NCBI GenBank assembly: GCA_044361315.1
Contig: JBIKJA010000002.1
Coordinates: 1-64,000, forward strand
Reading direction: 5' to 3'
Origin: Crocinitomix sp044361315
Lineage (GTDB): Bacteria > Bacteroidota > Bacteroidia > Flavobacteriales_D > Crocinitomicaceae
DNA length: 64,000 nucleotides
Within the stretch, counting starts at the first letter, position 1. Each line of letters begins with the position of its first letter. Below the pieces are notes generated by a model, which saw only the letters and a list, made by a program, of their open reading frames with translations, was not told the origin of the DNA and did not search any database. Position numbers and translations under genes: made by a program. Shown here in pieces: positions 1 through 8,620 of the stretch.

Positions 1-2
1 AT

Positions 3-365
3 AAAGAATTAGAACATACTTTTGCAGGAGATAATTGCTTGGGTGGTACACGCCATGATAAAGAAAGCTTGAAAAGATGGTTTGAAAGAGTGGGAATTGT
101 ACTTCCAGACCTTAAATTTGAGGTAACAGACATTCAGGTTAAAGGAAATCCAGCCAAAACCCTTGTTATTGCAAGGTGGACAGCAACTTGTCATTTATTA
201 AATGGTGAGCCCTACATAAATAAAGGAGTTCATTTTATCACATTGAAATGGGGAAAGGCTGTTAAATTTGATGTTTATGAAGATACTAAAACTGTATCTC
301 ATGGTTTAGATGTTCAATTTGAATCAGGTATCAAGGAAGCTAAAGCTCCCAAAATTGAAAGCTAA
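3..365 (+). CDS. NTF2/SnoaL-like protein, 5' end outside window
   Basis: The reading frame is open to the left edge of the window, so the first internal TTG (position 39) is not a convincing start and the gene is treated as 5'-truncated by the window. The visible 120 residues contain the pattern GTRHDKESLKRWFERV followed by alternating beta strands ending in VHFITLKWGKAVKFDVYEDT, which is typical of SnoaL-like/NTF2-fold small-molecule binding proteins. The specific substrate cannot be read from the sequence. It lies immediately upstream of the first long intergenic repeat and has no obvious operon partner inside the window. Confidence 0.7.
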   Translation, partial: KELEHTFAGDNCLGGTRHDKESLKRWFERVGIVLPDLKFEVTDIQVKGNPAKTLVIARWTATCHLLNGEPYINKGVHFITLKWGKAVKFDVYEDTKTVSHGLDVQFESGIKEAKAPKIES

Positions 366-454
366 AAATTACATCTAACATAAACAGCTATGGTAATTGG
401 TACTTTTGATTGAATTGGATTAAAAAATTGGACGACAGTATAATAGCACGACCG

Positions 455-716
455 CATAACATATAAGGACTAAACCGCAATGTAGGGTAGCGAATTTAGC
501 GTTAGCGCTCTCATCGACTGCAAGGAGATAAATTTCGGCTTTAGTCTGCTCGTTGACAGAAGTGAAGCTAGCCCACGTTTTGGGTTTTTATGGGTTTTCA
601 ATAAATTTAGTGGTTTTTGGTCCTTGAGTTTTTTCAATAATCGTTTGATTATTTTGTTGGTTGACCAAATTTGATCTATTAAGTTTTATTTTTAGTTTAC
701 TTAAGTTCATGTTTGT
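455..716. repeat. Long intergenic repeat, copy A
   Basis: This segment recurs at 1806-2086 with high identity over nearly its whole length, apart from an insertion/deletion after the first ~95 bases. It starts with CATAACATATAAGGAC and ends with TTACTTAAGTTCATGTTTGT. The first ~95 bases can fold: GGACTAAACCG near 466 pairs with CGGCTTTAGTC near 537, and the inner AGCGTTAGCGCT is self-complementary. No coding frame is conserved between the copies. The fold and the small orphan genes between the copies resemble a gene-cassette arrangement, but no integrase is present. Confidence 0.85.
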
Positions 717-968
717 TGGTGAAAATCGATTTTCTCCAAATCTAATTTTCCTAAAAAAATAGCTATAAACCGAATCGGATTATCCCTCGAAATTCGATCT
801 TCGAAAGAGCTAAAACTGATTTAATCTCTTGCTGTGCCTTGTTTGTGTTGCATCATTAAAGATACAAAATTGTGAGGTGGTTTGCACGGAAATTTTTGTA
901 TATTTATGAAATAATTAGTGTTGGTTTTTTCACAGGCTGACGTTAGAGCACATTAAAAGCAGACAATA
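717..968. other. Non-coding stretch between repeat A and the next gene
   Basis: No credible reading frame is seen on either strand. The 3' end carries the leader of the next gene, including GACGTTAGAGCACATTAAAAG at about 940-960, a boundary-type sequence that reminds me of those in front of small orphan genes in Bacteroidota. That resemblance is from memory and is not proof of function. Confidence 0.5.
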
Positions 969-1226
969 ATGAAACAACAAGAAATCGACCAGTTTTTACT
1001 TGAACATCCAATCACATACGATTCTGTTCGGGTGGACTTTGTTGACCGCTCTTTCAAAGTTGGGTTCTTCGAGAATCTCGCTGGTGACTTTGACGACCTA
1101 AGACAAAAAAATCAATGGAGATTCATTGAAAACAACTACTCTTTGGCATACAGGGACAGTGACAATGACCCAAAACATACGAGAATCATAAACGGAGACA
1201 CCGTTGAAAAACTGACAATTTTGTAA
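969..1226 (+). CDS. Small orphan protein, 85 aa
   Basis: The 85-residue frame starts with ATG after an A-rich leader and is acidic and soluble, with no signal peptide or membrane segment. It is not recognised as a named family. The sequence has a globular look (DSVRVDFVDRSFKVGFF, then a QKNQWRFIENN segment), so it is probably a real small protein rather than a chance frame. It stands alone between long-repeat copies A and B. Just downstream (1263-1283) lies GTTGCACAACAAACCCTATAA, a sequence I associate with cassette-like boundaries in Bacteroidota; that is inference. Confidence 0.55.
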   Translation: MKQQEIDQFLLEHPITYDSVRVDFVDRSFKVGFFENLAGDFDDLRQKNQWRFIENNYSLAYRDSDNDPKHTRIINGDTVEKLTIL

Positions 1227-1461
1227 AAACCTAAAAGGACATAAAATGAACGAATAAAAAACCGTTGCACAACAAACCCTATAAGCGAGTTAAACAGACA
1301 TATCAGACAAACAAGAGAACCACCGAAAAACGGAATGGGCTCATCATAAGAGCATTTATTTGCCGACATAAAATAGTGCAGACACTAAAACCACTTTAAA
1401 AACAGCGAGTAATCTGAAAATCGAAAAGAGTAGGAAGATAAATTTTAAAAATAATAATAAA

Positions 1462-1797
1462 ATGAAAAAGTTATTGATTTTAGCAACCTTGTTGCTCACG
1501 TTTGGGGTAGCAAAAGCGCAAAAGGTATATTCGGTTGATTATGAGAATCAAGCTGACATAAAAGTATTTGTAGTTCAATACGAAAATCAGGCTGATCTTA
1601 AAGTTTACAAAGTCAAATATGAAAATCAAGCCGGCAGTAATGATGGCAAGTGGTTTTTTACAGAATATTCAAACCAAGCAAAAAAGAAAGTCTATTTTGT
1701 TAAATATGAAAATCAGGCTGATTTAAAAATATATTTTGTAGACTACGAAAATCAGGCCGGGTGGAGAAATTCATCTAAAAAAAGTTTGATGTATTAA
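1462..1797 (+). CDS. DUF6150 family secreted repeat protein
   Basis: The 111-residue protein begins with a signal peptide (MKKLLILATLLLTFGVAKA, cleavage expected before QKVYS). The mature part is built almost entirely from about seven copies of a 10-14 residue unit of the form (V/I)YxVxYENQA, with one variant WFFTEYSNQA near the middle. This is the signature of the small DUF6150 proteins found in Bacteroidota, whose role is unknown. The regular alternation of Tyr/Val and polar residues suggests stacked short beta strands. The start has the A-rich flavobacterial context AATAAAATGAAAAAG. It lies between the two long intergenic repeats. Confidence 0.8.
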   Translation: MKKLLILATLLLTFGVAKAQKVYSVDYENQADIKVFVVQYENQADLKVYKVKYENQAGSNDGKWFFTEYSNQAKKKVYFVKYENQADLKIYFVDYENQAGWRNSSKKSLMY

Positions 1798-1805
1798 AAC
1801 CAGCC

Positions 1806-2086
1806 CATAACATATAAGGACTAAACCGCAATGTAGATTAGCGAATTTAGCGTTAGCGCTCTCATCGACTGCAAGGAGATAAATTTCGGCTTTAGTCTGT
1901 GGTTTGCCTTTACCAACAGAATCGTCGGGAACAGAAGTGAAGCTAGCCCACATTTTGGGTTTTTATGGGTTTTCAATAAATTTAGTGGTTTTTAGGTCTT
2001 GAGTTTTTTCAATAATCGTTTGATTATTTCTGTTGGTTGACCAAATTTGATCTATTAAGTTTTAGTTTACTTAAGTTCATGTTTGT
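1806..2086. repeat. Long intergenic repeat, copy B
   Basis: Second copy of the element at 455-716, in the same orientation and starting 1,351 bp later. It differs by scattered substitutions and by about 30 extra bases after the first structured part (near 1900-1930, containing TACCAACAGAATCGTCGGG). The foldable arms GGACTAAACCG / CGGCTTTAGTC and the inner AGCGTTAGCGCT are kept intact in both copies. The small frame on the opposite strand here is a shadow of the repeat. Confidence 0.85.
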
Positions 2087-2322
2087 CAGGTGACTTTCAT
2101 GGACGAAATTTTATTATTTTTAGGTCATGGAAACACGCAGGCTAGTGACGCTTTTGTTCAACATGGTTTTGGCAAAAATGGGGTCAGTTGTGCAACCTTC
2201 AAAAGTTGTACTTCTATTAAACTTTAGTATTAAATTAAACATTTCGGCTCTGAAATCCCCCAATTTGCTACGCCACAAAACATTCTAGCTAATACAAACT
2301 AAAATCAGATAAACCGCCACCA
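2087..2322. other. Non-coding leader region upstream of XAC2610-like gene
   Basis: Together with repeat B this makes a gene-free stretch of about 525 bp. No conserved reading frame is seen. It contains the inverted words GTTGTGCAAC / AGTTGTAC near 2189-2212, but no clear promoter box or terminator. Confidence 0.45.
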
Positions 2323-3621
2323 TTGAAAACAGTATTTTTCGCAGGACTGTTCGCAGTATTTCTCCTTCATTCGAACAGGATTTATAATCAGCACGCCCTT
2401 AACGCTGTTGAAAAGTTGAGTTCGGATTTTCGATTTGTTCTGCAATTATGCAATACTTCAGAGTCTGCACGTTGCAACAATTCAAAATGCTCATCCATGT
2501 CAGTGTATTCAGCAGTCAATGATTCCTTGATGATGAAACTGTATTTCTGCTCATACCAAGATGGCTTATTCGATGAAAATTTTCTGCAGATAGATGATTA
2601 CAATTTCGATGGGCACCCTGATTTCAGAGTATTAACAAAAAAACCCACGACCATCGTAGAAAGAACGAAGGGTATTCCGGATTATATTGATGATTACGAT
2701 TATTACATGTTTGATGCAAGTAATAATAAATTCTACCGTCATCTGCTAAGTTCTCTTAGAGATGTAAATATTGACCCAAATAAAAAAATGGTTACCGGTA
2801 AACTGTATGGCGATTTAGATAATGCATCTTCAAACCCAAATCCCACAGCTTATCAATACAAATTTTGTGGCATAGCCTTGAAATACTGCACCATATCTCC
2901 TTTATCCTATCCTGAACCGCATCAATTCTTCGGCAATTTCATCTCTACTTATCGTATTCTGGATGGGCTTGATTTGCGTGCAGTACGTATGGAAGATACA
3001 TTAATCACAAAACCAATTGTTAAGTATGAAGGTGGCTTTAAGTTTGTCAAGACAAGACAAATGTATCCTCCTAAAATTGATTTGGAGAAGGATCCAAATA
3101 TTACGTATAGAAACATTTACCGGATTTACAGTCTAAAAAACAACGAATTATTGTCTGAAATAATTGGGGAGTATGAATGGCTTTTTGGCACTCACTCTGA
3201 TTCTATTCATACAGAAGACTGCAACTTCGATGGTTATCCGGATTTGGTCTTTAAAGATGAGCAGAAGAAAACATATACATCTATTTATTTCTACAATGCT
3301 GAACGACAGAAGTTTTATGAATATCCTAACATTAAACAACTGGAAAACCTATCCATTGATTTTCAGCGTAAAACCATAACAGGAAAGAACACAACCCAGG
3401 CATGGGAAAGAAATAAATATGGTCAATTGCGCGAACCAAAGAAGAAAATATGGAGAGAATATGAATTCATTGGACATTCACTGAAATATGTAAAACTACA
3501 AACCTTTACATTCACTCCAAAAAAAGGTAGAAAAGTGAAGACAACCTATTACATCCATGATTACAATTCATTAAAACCCATTCGAAAAAAGCAATTTCTG
3601 AGCCTTACCAAGAGTATATAA
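2323..3621 (+). CDS. XAC2610-like secreted protein with internal duplication
   Basis: A 432-residue protein with an N-terminal signal peptide (MKTVFFAGLFAVFLL...). The start codon is TTG; no ATG precedes the signal sequence. Two Ca-loop-like motifs, IDDYNFDGHPDFRV (about residue 91) and EDCNFDGYPDLVF (about residue 302), each sit at the head of a ~110-residue unit ending in a Y(K/E)F.G..LKY strand. The protein is therefore a tandem duplication of one beta-rich module, as in XAC2610-related and integrin/VCBS-like repeat proteins. It is predicted to be periplasmic or surface exposed and calcium binding. The function is unknown. Confidence 0.75.
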   Translation: MKTVFFAGLFAVFLLHSNRIYNQHALNAVEKLSSDFRFVLQLCNTSESARCNNSKCSSMSVYSAVNDSLMMKLYFCSYQDGLFDENFLQIDDYNFDGHPDFRVLTKKPTTIVERTKGIPDYIDDYDYYMFDASNNKFYRHLLSSLRDVNIDPNKKMVTGKLYGDLDNASSNPNPTAYQYKFCGIALKYCTISPLSYPEPHQFFGNFISTYRILDGLDLRAVRMEDTLITKPIVKYEGGFKFVKTRQMYPPKIDLEKDPNITYRNIYRIYSLKNNELLSEIIGEYEWLFGTHSDSIHTEDCNFDGYPDLVFKDEQKKTYTSIYFYNAERQKFYEYPNIKQLENLSIDFQRKTITGKNTTQAWERNKYGQLREPKKKIWREYEFIGHSLKYVKLQTFTFTPKKGRKVKTTYYIHDYNSLKPIRKKQFLSLTKSI

Positions 3622-3953
3622 AAATTAAATACAAATCAATAGCCTACTTGGTCAAGCCCAAGTTTGACAAAATATTCGCCCCGCGTAACTTTTTTTTTGC
3701 TAAATTCGAGCGGTAAATCGTTGGAAAGTCCAACGGCATGCAACTAGTCTCTTTGCGATATTCACTTCATGTATGTGGCAAATAGAGTCAACTTTAGCGG
3801 TATTACAAAAACAAGACGGTCTATAAAAGCCCGCGGGTTGACAACCAAAAGTGACAAAATAAAAACAAAAAAGTGGAGACCAAAACCCACTTTAAAAAAA
3901 GGGGTCGAATTTGAAAAGCCTTGTGATTAGGAAAATAATTTAAATTAAAAAAA
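3622..3953. other. 332-bp intergenic region with two perfect hairpins
   Basis: No gene is seen. It contains a perfect hairpin CGTTGGA-AAG-TCCAACG at 3719-3735 and a second one with 7-bp arms, AAAGTGG at 3870-3876 and CCACTTT at 3887-3893. Neither is followed on the plus strand by a T-tract, so they do not look like ordinary terminators. The 3' end is the A/T-rich leader of the next gene. Confidence 0.5.
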
Positions 3954-4991
3954 ATGAATTTATTATTATATACGCTCTTGAAAGCGATAAAAATTAATTA
4001 TACGAGTAAGGCACTAGAACGTAAAATTAGTATTCTTTTATTGTTTTGTTGCTTTTCAATCAATAGTTACTCTCAAACACCATCAGTTTGGATTCAAAAA
4101 TGTTTCAAAGAATATAAAATAAAAGAACATACTGTTTTAACAATTAACTTTAATGATACTATATGTTCAAAAACATATGTCGCAGTAGACAGCATGAATA
4201 GAGCCTTTATTTTTAATGATTGCAAAAATAAAATTGAACTAGACACTTTTTTTCTGCAAAATAGCAAAAGCAATGTTATTATAGGAGTTAATGAGAGTTT
4301 TTATTATATTCTTTATGCTGAGATTGTAAATGCCCATTATAAACCTGTGATAATTGAAAAGGATAAATTTGACTCTTTAGAATATTTAGAATCTGGAAAT
4401 TTTATTGGCTATAAAGGAAATGAGAAATGGATACTAGATATTGATAACATAAAAAATGATGTTAATAATTATAACAAAATTAATTTTATTGGAAGTCAAT
4501 ATTTTATTTTTAATGGTGGACTTATTGCTCCTAAAGAATTGAATAATATAGTCAAATTTAAGTATATTCAATTTAGTGATCGTTTAACATATGATTCTTT
4601 AATTGGCGATAATTTATCAGACCCTAACTTTAAATATCTGCAACCTGATATGAAATTTGAAGCGGATTCTATTTTAATATATCCTTCTACTTTTCATGAA
4701 ACTGCGTTAATTAAAAACAACGGAATTTTACAAATTTATTCCTTTTGCCAAGACACTATAATCGAATCAGTTATAGAAAAATATTACCAAGCGCCAATAT
4801 ATGATTATCCAATAATTATTACTGACAGTCATGTATCATATGGAGGATGCGAATGGAAGAAACTAGCTATTAAAAATGTTATATCTATTGAATTTGAACA
4901 ATATGGAGATTTTTTATTCGGTCTGGCTAGAACAAATACGAATGAAATATTTAAAATTGATTTTTGGGAGGGAACTTTTTCAAAAAAATAG
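3954..4991 (+). CDS. Hypothetical secreted protein, 345 aa
   Basis: The protein has a hydrophobic segment at about residues 25-41 (KISILLLFCCFSINSYSQ), a typical signal peptide ending at SYSQ, preceded by about 24 residues that may be an over-extended N-terminus. No internal Met before the hydrophobic run offers a clearly better start. The remainder is beta-rich, strongly Asn/Ile/Lys rich and not recognised as any family. Base composition is markedly more AT-rich than the housekeeping genes further right, which may mean recent acquisition. No operon partners are visible. Confidence 0.65.
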   Translation: MNLLLYTLLKAIKINYTSKALERKISILLLFCCFSINSYSQTPSVWIQKCFKEYKIKEHTVLTINFNDTICSKTYVAVDSMNRAFIFNDCKNKIELDTFFLQNSKSNVIIGVNESFYYILYAEIVNAHYKPVIIEKDKFDSLEYLESGNFIGYKGNEKWILDIDNIKNDVNNYNKINFIGSQYFIFNGGLIAPKELNNIVKFKYIQFSDRLTYDSLIGDNLSDPNFKYLQPDMKFEADSILIYPSTFHETALIKNNGILQIYSFCQDTIIESVIEKYYQAPIYDYPIIITDSHVSYGGCEWKKLAIKNVISIEFEQYGDFLFGLARTNTNEIFKIDFWEGTFSKK

Positions 4992-5056
4992 CTAAATCGA
5001 TTTTAGTTATTAAAGTCTCACACGCATGCATTTCTAAATTGAGAGAAAAAATTAAG

Positions 5057-5335
5057 TTATAGAAGTTTTAGCAAACAAGTGTAAAACATTAAGTGTTCAC
5101 AATATCTATTACCGTAGAAATCAAATTTTAAAACAGAAGAAATTGTAAAATTTTTATAAATAGAATAAAACCAGGCCATAAGAGCACCTGCCAAAAATTG
5201 GCGAGATAGTGCTTCATATGAAAGTTTGTTTTCTATTTGAAAGGTGTACTTCGTAAAAGTTATGTGCTCCGAAAGCCCCAAAATCGTTAGCAGTAATTCT
5301 AGCAGACCGCAACAAAAGCATAAAAATTTAAACAT
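5057..5335 (-). CDS. Possible small membrane protein, 92 aa
   Basis: This frame lies in an otherwise empty 388-bp gap between 4992 and 5379. The ATG is in a typical context (TTAATTAATG) and the product starts with a hydrophobic run (LCFCCGLLELLLTILGL), with a second segment LAGALMAWFYSIY near the middle. Residue composition is plausible for a membrane protein but I recognise no family, and the C-terminus is unremarkable. It could equally be a chance frame in AT-rich DNA. Confidence 0.3.
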   Translation of the reverse strand: MFKFLCFCCGLLELLLTILGLSEHITFTKYTFQIENKLSYEALSRQFLAGALMAWFYSIYKNFTISSVLKFDFYGNRYCEHLMFYTCLLKLL

Positions 5336-5379
5336 TAATTAATTTAAAATGTTACTCTAGAAATAAAAAAATTGAAAAA

Positions 5380-6171
5380 ATGACAACTCAAATTGAAAAA
5401 ATAAAAAGGACAATTGAACCCTTAAGGCAAGAGATTATTCATCATAAAGTTTATTCAGCAATTAAAGACATAGACGATTTGAAAGTATTTATGCAATTTC
5501 ACGTATATGCTGTTTGGGACTTTATGTCTTTATTAAAAACGCTACAAGGCAACTTGACTTGTACATCCGTTCCTTGGTTTCCAAAAGGAACCGCAGACAC
5601 AAGATATCTCATTAACGAAATTGTTGTAGGTGAAGAATCGGACGTAGACCTAAATGGCATAAGGAAAAGTCATTTTGAATTATATTTAGATGCGATGAAA
5701 CAATGTGGAGCAGATACTTCTAAAATTGAAGTTTTTACAGATGTATTAAAAAATACTGGCAACTTTAGCTCTGCTTATTTGACCTCAGAAACTCCAAAGG
5801 AAGCAAAAGATTTTGTAGACTTTACATTCAAAGTTATTGAAAGTGGGAAAGACTATCTGCAATCAGCTATTTTCACTTTTGGACGTGAAGACCTCATCCC
5901 AGGAATGTTTATATCCATTATAAATGAAATACACAAGAACTTTCCTGACGATATTTCTATTTTTAAATACTATATCGAAAGGCATATTGAAGTTGATGGC
6001 GACCACCATAGCCATCTTGCTTTACAAATGACTGCCAATCTTTGTAAAGACAACGATCAATATTGGAAAGAAGCGGAAGAATCTATAATACAATCTTTAA
6101 AACAAAGAATTGAATTGTGGAACGGTATAAATAGGCAGCTGACAGAAATAAAAACGACTGCTACCATATAA
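5380..6171 (+). CDS. DUF3050 family protein (heme-oxygenase-like fold)
   Basis: The 263-residue protein matches the DUF3050 pattern: QFHVYAVWDFMSLLK at about residues 39-53, a conserved acidic segment INEIVVGEESD around residue 80, and IERHIEVDGDHHSHL near residue 205. The spaced His/Glu residues suggest a helical heme-oxygenase-like or diiron-type bundle, so an oxidoreductase role is possible, but no substrate is known to me. No signal peptide is present, so it should be cytoplasmic. It is a single gene with an A-rich leader. Confidence 0.85.
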   Translation: MTTQIEKIKRTIEPLRQEIIHHKVYSAIKDIDDLKVFMQFHVYAVWDFMSLLKTLQGNLTCTSVPWFPKGTADTRYLINEIVVGEESDVDLNGIRKSHFELYLDAMKQCGADTSKIEVFTDVLKNTGNFSSAYLTSETPKEAKDFVDFTFKVIESGKDYLQSAIFTFGREDLIPGMFISIINEIHKNFPDDISIFKYYIERHIEVDGDHHSHLALQMTANLCKDNDQYWKEAEESIIQSLKQRIELWNGINRQLTEIKTTATI

Positions 6172-6271
6172 AGTTTTATGCGATTTAAACTTGTTTGCTT
6201 AGGAGATTGTAGGCTCGCAAGCATGGAATTAAAAATCAAACTCAGGTTAAAACCGAAAGTCGCGCCCCAAC

Positions 6272-8563
6272 CTACCGATTCAAGGTCACATACCCTGTAA
6301 ACTCAAAAATTTCATCGTTGATTTGATCTCGGGCTTTTAAGTACCACACATATAAATCGCTTGGTGCCAAAACGCCATTTAAATAGGTTCCGTCCCAACG
6401 CGCAGTTGGATCGGTGGTTTGCCAGACAATTTCACCCCATTGGTTGAATACCATTAACGAAAATTCTCCTGTTAAAAACCCTTCCACATGGACACCCCAA
6501 TCGGGGTTGTAAGGATCGCCATTCGGGGTAAATGCAGTTGGTGCAAACAACATTTCATCCTCCAAAACTTGAATTAAATGAGCGACTGTATTTTCACAAC
6601 CAAAGCTCGAATACTCGGTTAAGGTCACTTCATAGGTCCCTACTTCAAATTCGGGATATTTTACACGGGTACTTCCATATTCAGTTGAAAACGAAGGAAT
6701 CCCATCCGGCATTTCCCATGAATAGTTACTGGTTGGATTGGGATAGATCATGATTAAATTTAAATCGGTGTGAAAATAATCCGTTGGATTAAAATCGGCA
6801 TAAAAATTTGGATTTGGAATGGCCGCCACCCGAACTGGTTTTACCACCGAATCTATACATCCTTGAATATTTGCTACTTTTAATTGAACCATAAATATTC
6901 CATCATTCCCAAAGGTATAGGTTGGATTCGGAAATTCACTCAAAGAGTCCAGTTCAAAAATCCAATCCCAGGCAATAACGCCACTGACATCTGAAACAAA
7001 AGAAGAATCTGTAAAGCTGGTCACTTCACCAAAACAAGCGGTATCTGTGACAAAATCAGCCACTATTTCTGTCAAAATAATTTCAAATTCGACACTGTCA
7101 GTACATCCATTTTCTGCCACCACCACTAATTTCATCACAAAATTCCCACTTTCCGAATAGGTGTAAACTGGATTTTGAACAGCACTCGTTCCGCCGTCAC
7201 CAAAATCCCAAAACCATGATTCAAAACTAATTGGACCATCAATCGTGGTTAAATCCGTGAAGTTAATTTCATCATTTGCACAAGCCAGCCAATCAATTCC
7301 TGTGGTTGAAACGCCAATTCCTGACAATTCAAAATCGGGGTTTGGTTTATCCAAAATCGTTACGGTAGAGAAGGCGGTGTCGTTACAGGATGGATCTGAA
7401 CTATATGCAATTAACTCCACATTAAAAATTCCTGAAGTTAAATAAGTATGTGTGGGGTCACGCAAATTGATCGTCGTTCCATCTCCAAAATCCCATAAAA
7501 AAGTTACTCCATCCGAAAGTTCATCTGTAGTGAGGTTGGTGAAAGGAACCGAATTTCCTAAACAAACATCAGTGGCAGCAAAATCAGCCTCAGGAATGTA
7601 TGGACTTTCATAATCAATGGTTAAACATCCCCCAATAAAGGAATATCTTGCGGTGAAAAGACCTTCTCCGAAGCCAATTGGAGACAACACGTTGCTGGTT
7701 TCTCCTACTAAGGTTACCCCGTCTTTATACCATTGCCATGTTCCTGCCAAAAAATCGCTAACAGCTGTTAATTCTAGATCGCCCGAACACCATCCCCCCG
7801 AACTTGTAATTTCACCAGAAATTTCCGTTTCCACTAAAATCAATTCATCAAAATAAAAATACGAGGCATCAGTACCCCACAAATCTGAACAGGAAGCACC
7901 AAAAGCAATAGCATTCATATTTGTTGCTGGAGTAAAAGTGATGGTAACTGAAATCCATTCACCATCCATCGTATATTCCACTAATTCACTTGCCAATAAT
8001 TCCCACCCCCCTATTCCTTCCGGACAACCAATACCAAACCAAGGCAAATCCCCACAATTTGGCGAACCATAAAATTGAAGATCCAAAAAATCAACATCGC
8101 CAAAAGCATAAGCCGTATGAAAATTTAAGGTGTATGAAACGCCTGCTAATAAGGGTCCGGAAGTACAAGCACCCGCATATTCGCGATAGGCTCCCAAAAA
8201 ATTATACAGCCCAATAAATCCGCTTCCACCTCCTGGAATTGGGGCGGCGGCTGGTAATGCACCTCCAATTATGGGCGTCGTATAATCGCAAAAATTGAAA
8301 TAATCTGAAGTTGCTGCTGATGCCTGTGTCCAACTCGTAGCGCAAGCTAGCATGGATTCTTCAAACGGACAGCACAAGGATTCTTCAAAAGATGGATTTG
8401 GAATTAAACTTAAATCAATTAAATAACTGCATCCACATTCGTCATCGTTTAAATCGACCAAGCCATCACCGTCGTCGTCAATAGCATTATCGCAAATTTC
8501 TTGCGCATTTCCTATGGTTGAGACACAGGCAAAAATTGCTATGATCAGATAAATTCGTTTCAA
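6272..8563 (-). CDS. PKD-domain surface protein with type B (CHU_C) T9SS sorting domain
   Basis: A 763-residue exported protein that starts at TTG with signal peptide MKRIYLIIAIFACVSTIGNA. Residues about 22-43 form an Asp-rich calcium-loop (NAIDDDGDGLVDLNDDECGC). It is followed by a beta-rich carbohydrate-binding-like region, three PKD-type modules with WDFGDG motifs (the third degenerate), and a C-terminal ~90-residue gliding-motility-associated CHU_C domain (FAPTAFTPNGDPYNPDWGV ... FTGYVTL). The last domain directs export through the type IX system and attachment or release at the cell surface. It probably functions as an adhesin or binding protein. Confidence 0.9.
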   Translation of the reverse strand: MKRIYLIIAIFACVSTIGNAQEICDNAIDDDGDGLVDLNDDECGCSYLIDLSLIPNPSFEESLCCPFEESMLACATSWTQASAATSDYFNFCDYTTPIIGGALPAAAPIPGGGSGFIGLYNFLGAYREYAGACTSGPLLAGVSYTLNFHTAYAFGDVDFLDLQFYGSPNCGDLPWFGIGCPEGIGGWELLASELVEYTMDGEWISVTITFTPATNMNAIAFGASCSDLWGTDASYFYFDELILVETEISGEITSSGGWCSGDLELTAVSDFLAGTWQWYKDGVTLVGETSNVLSPIGFGEGLFTARYSFIGGCLTIDYESPYIPEADFAATDVCLGNSVPFTNLTTDELSDGVTFLWDFGDGTTINLRDPTHTYLTSGIFNVELIAYSSDPSCNDTAFSTVTILDKPNPDFELSGIGVSTTGIDWLACANDEINFTDLTTIDGPISFESWFWDFGDGGTSAVQNPVYTYSESGNFVMKLVVVAENGCTDSVEFEIILTEIVADFVTDTACFGEVTSFTDSSFVSDVSGVIAWDWIFELDSLSEFPNPTYTFGNDGIFMVQLKVANIQGCIDSVVKPVRVAAIPNPNFYADFNPTDYFHTDLNLIMIYPNPTSNYSWEMPDGIPSFSTEYGSTRVKYPEFEVGTYEVTLTEYSSFGCENTVAHLIQVLEDEMLFAPTAFTPNGDPYNPDWGVHVEGFLTGEFSLMVFNQWGEIVWQTTDPTARWDGTYLNGVLAPSDLYVWYLKARDQINDEIFEFTGYVTLNR

Positions 8564-8620
8564 CTTTATTGCTTGGTTGTATGACTCTTAATTTGGTTCA
8601 ATGGTTGGCTTTTTGTCGAT

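Noticed and set aside
9..194. Minus-strand frame opposite the first gene
   Set aside because: It is a shadow of the NTF2/SnoaL-like coding frame and has no family pattern or start context.
1771..1953. Minus-strand frame at the repeat B boundary
   Set aside because: It lies in the non-coding repeat and its equivalent in copy A is not conserved as a frame.
3719..3735. Hairpin CGTTGGA-AAG-TCCAACG as a terminator
   Set aside because: No T-tract follows on either strand; kept only as a structural note.
1..6240. Prophage or conjugative element in the accessory-looking left part
   Set aside because: No integrase, phage structural, relaxase or replication genes are present; only orphan genes and repeats.
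7990..8217. Plus-strand frames opposite the PKD-domain gene
   Set aside because: Antisense shadows of a long convincing gene, lacking homology patterns.
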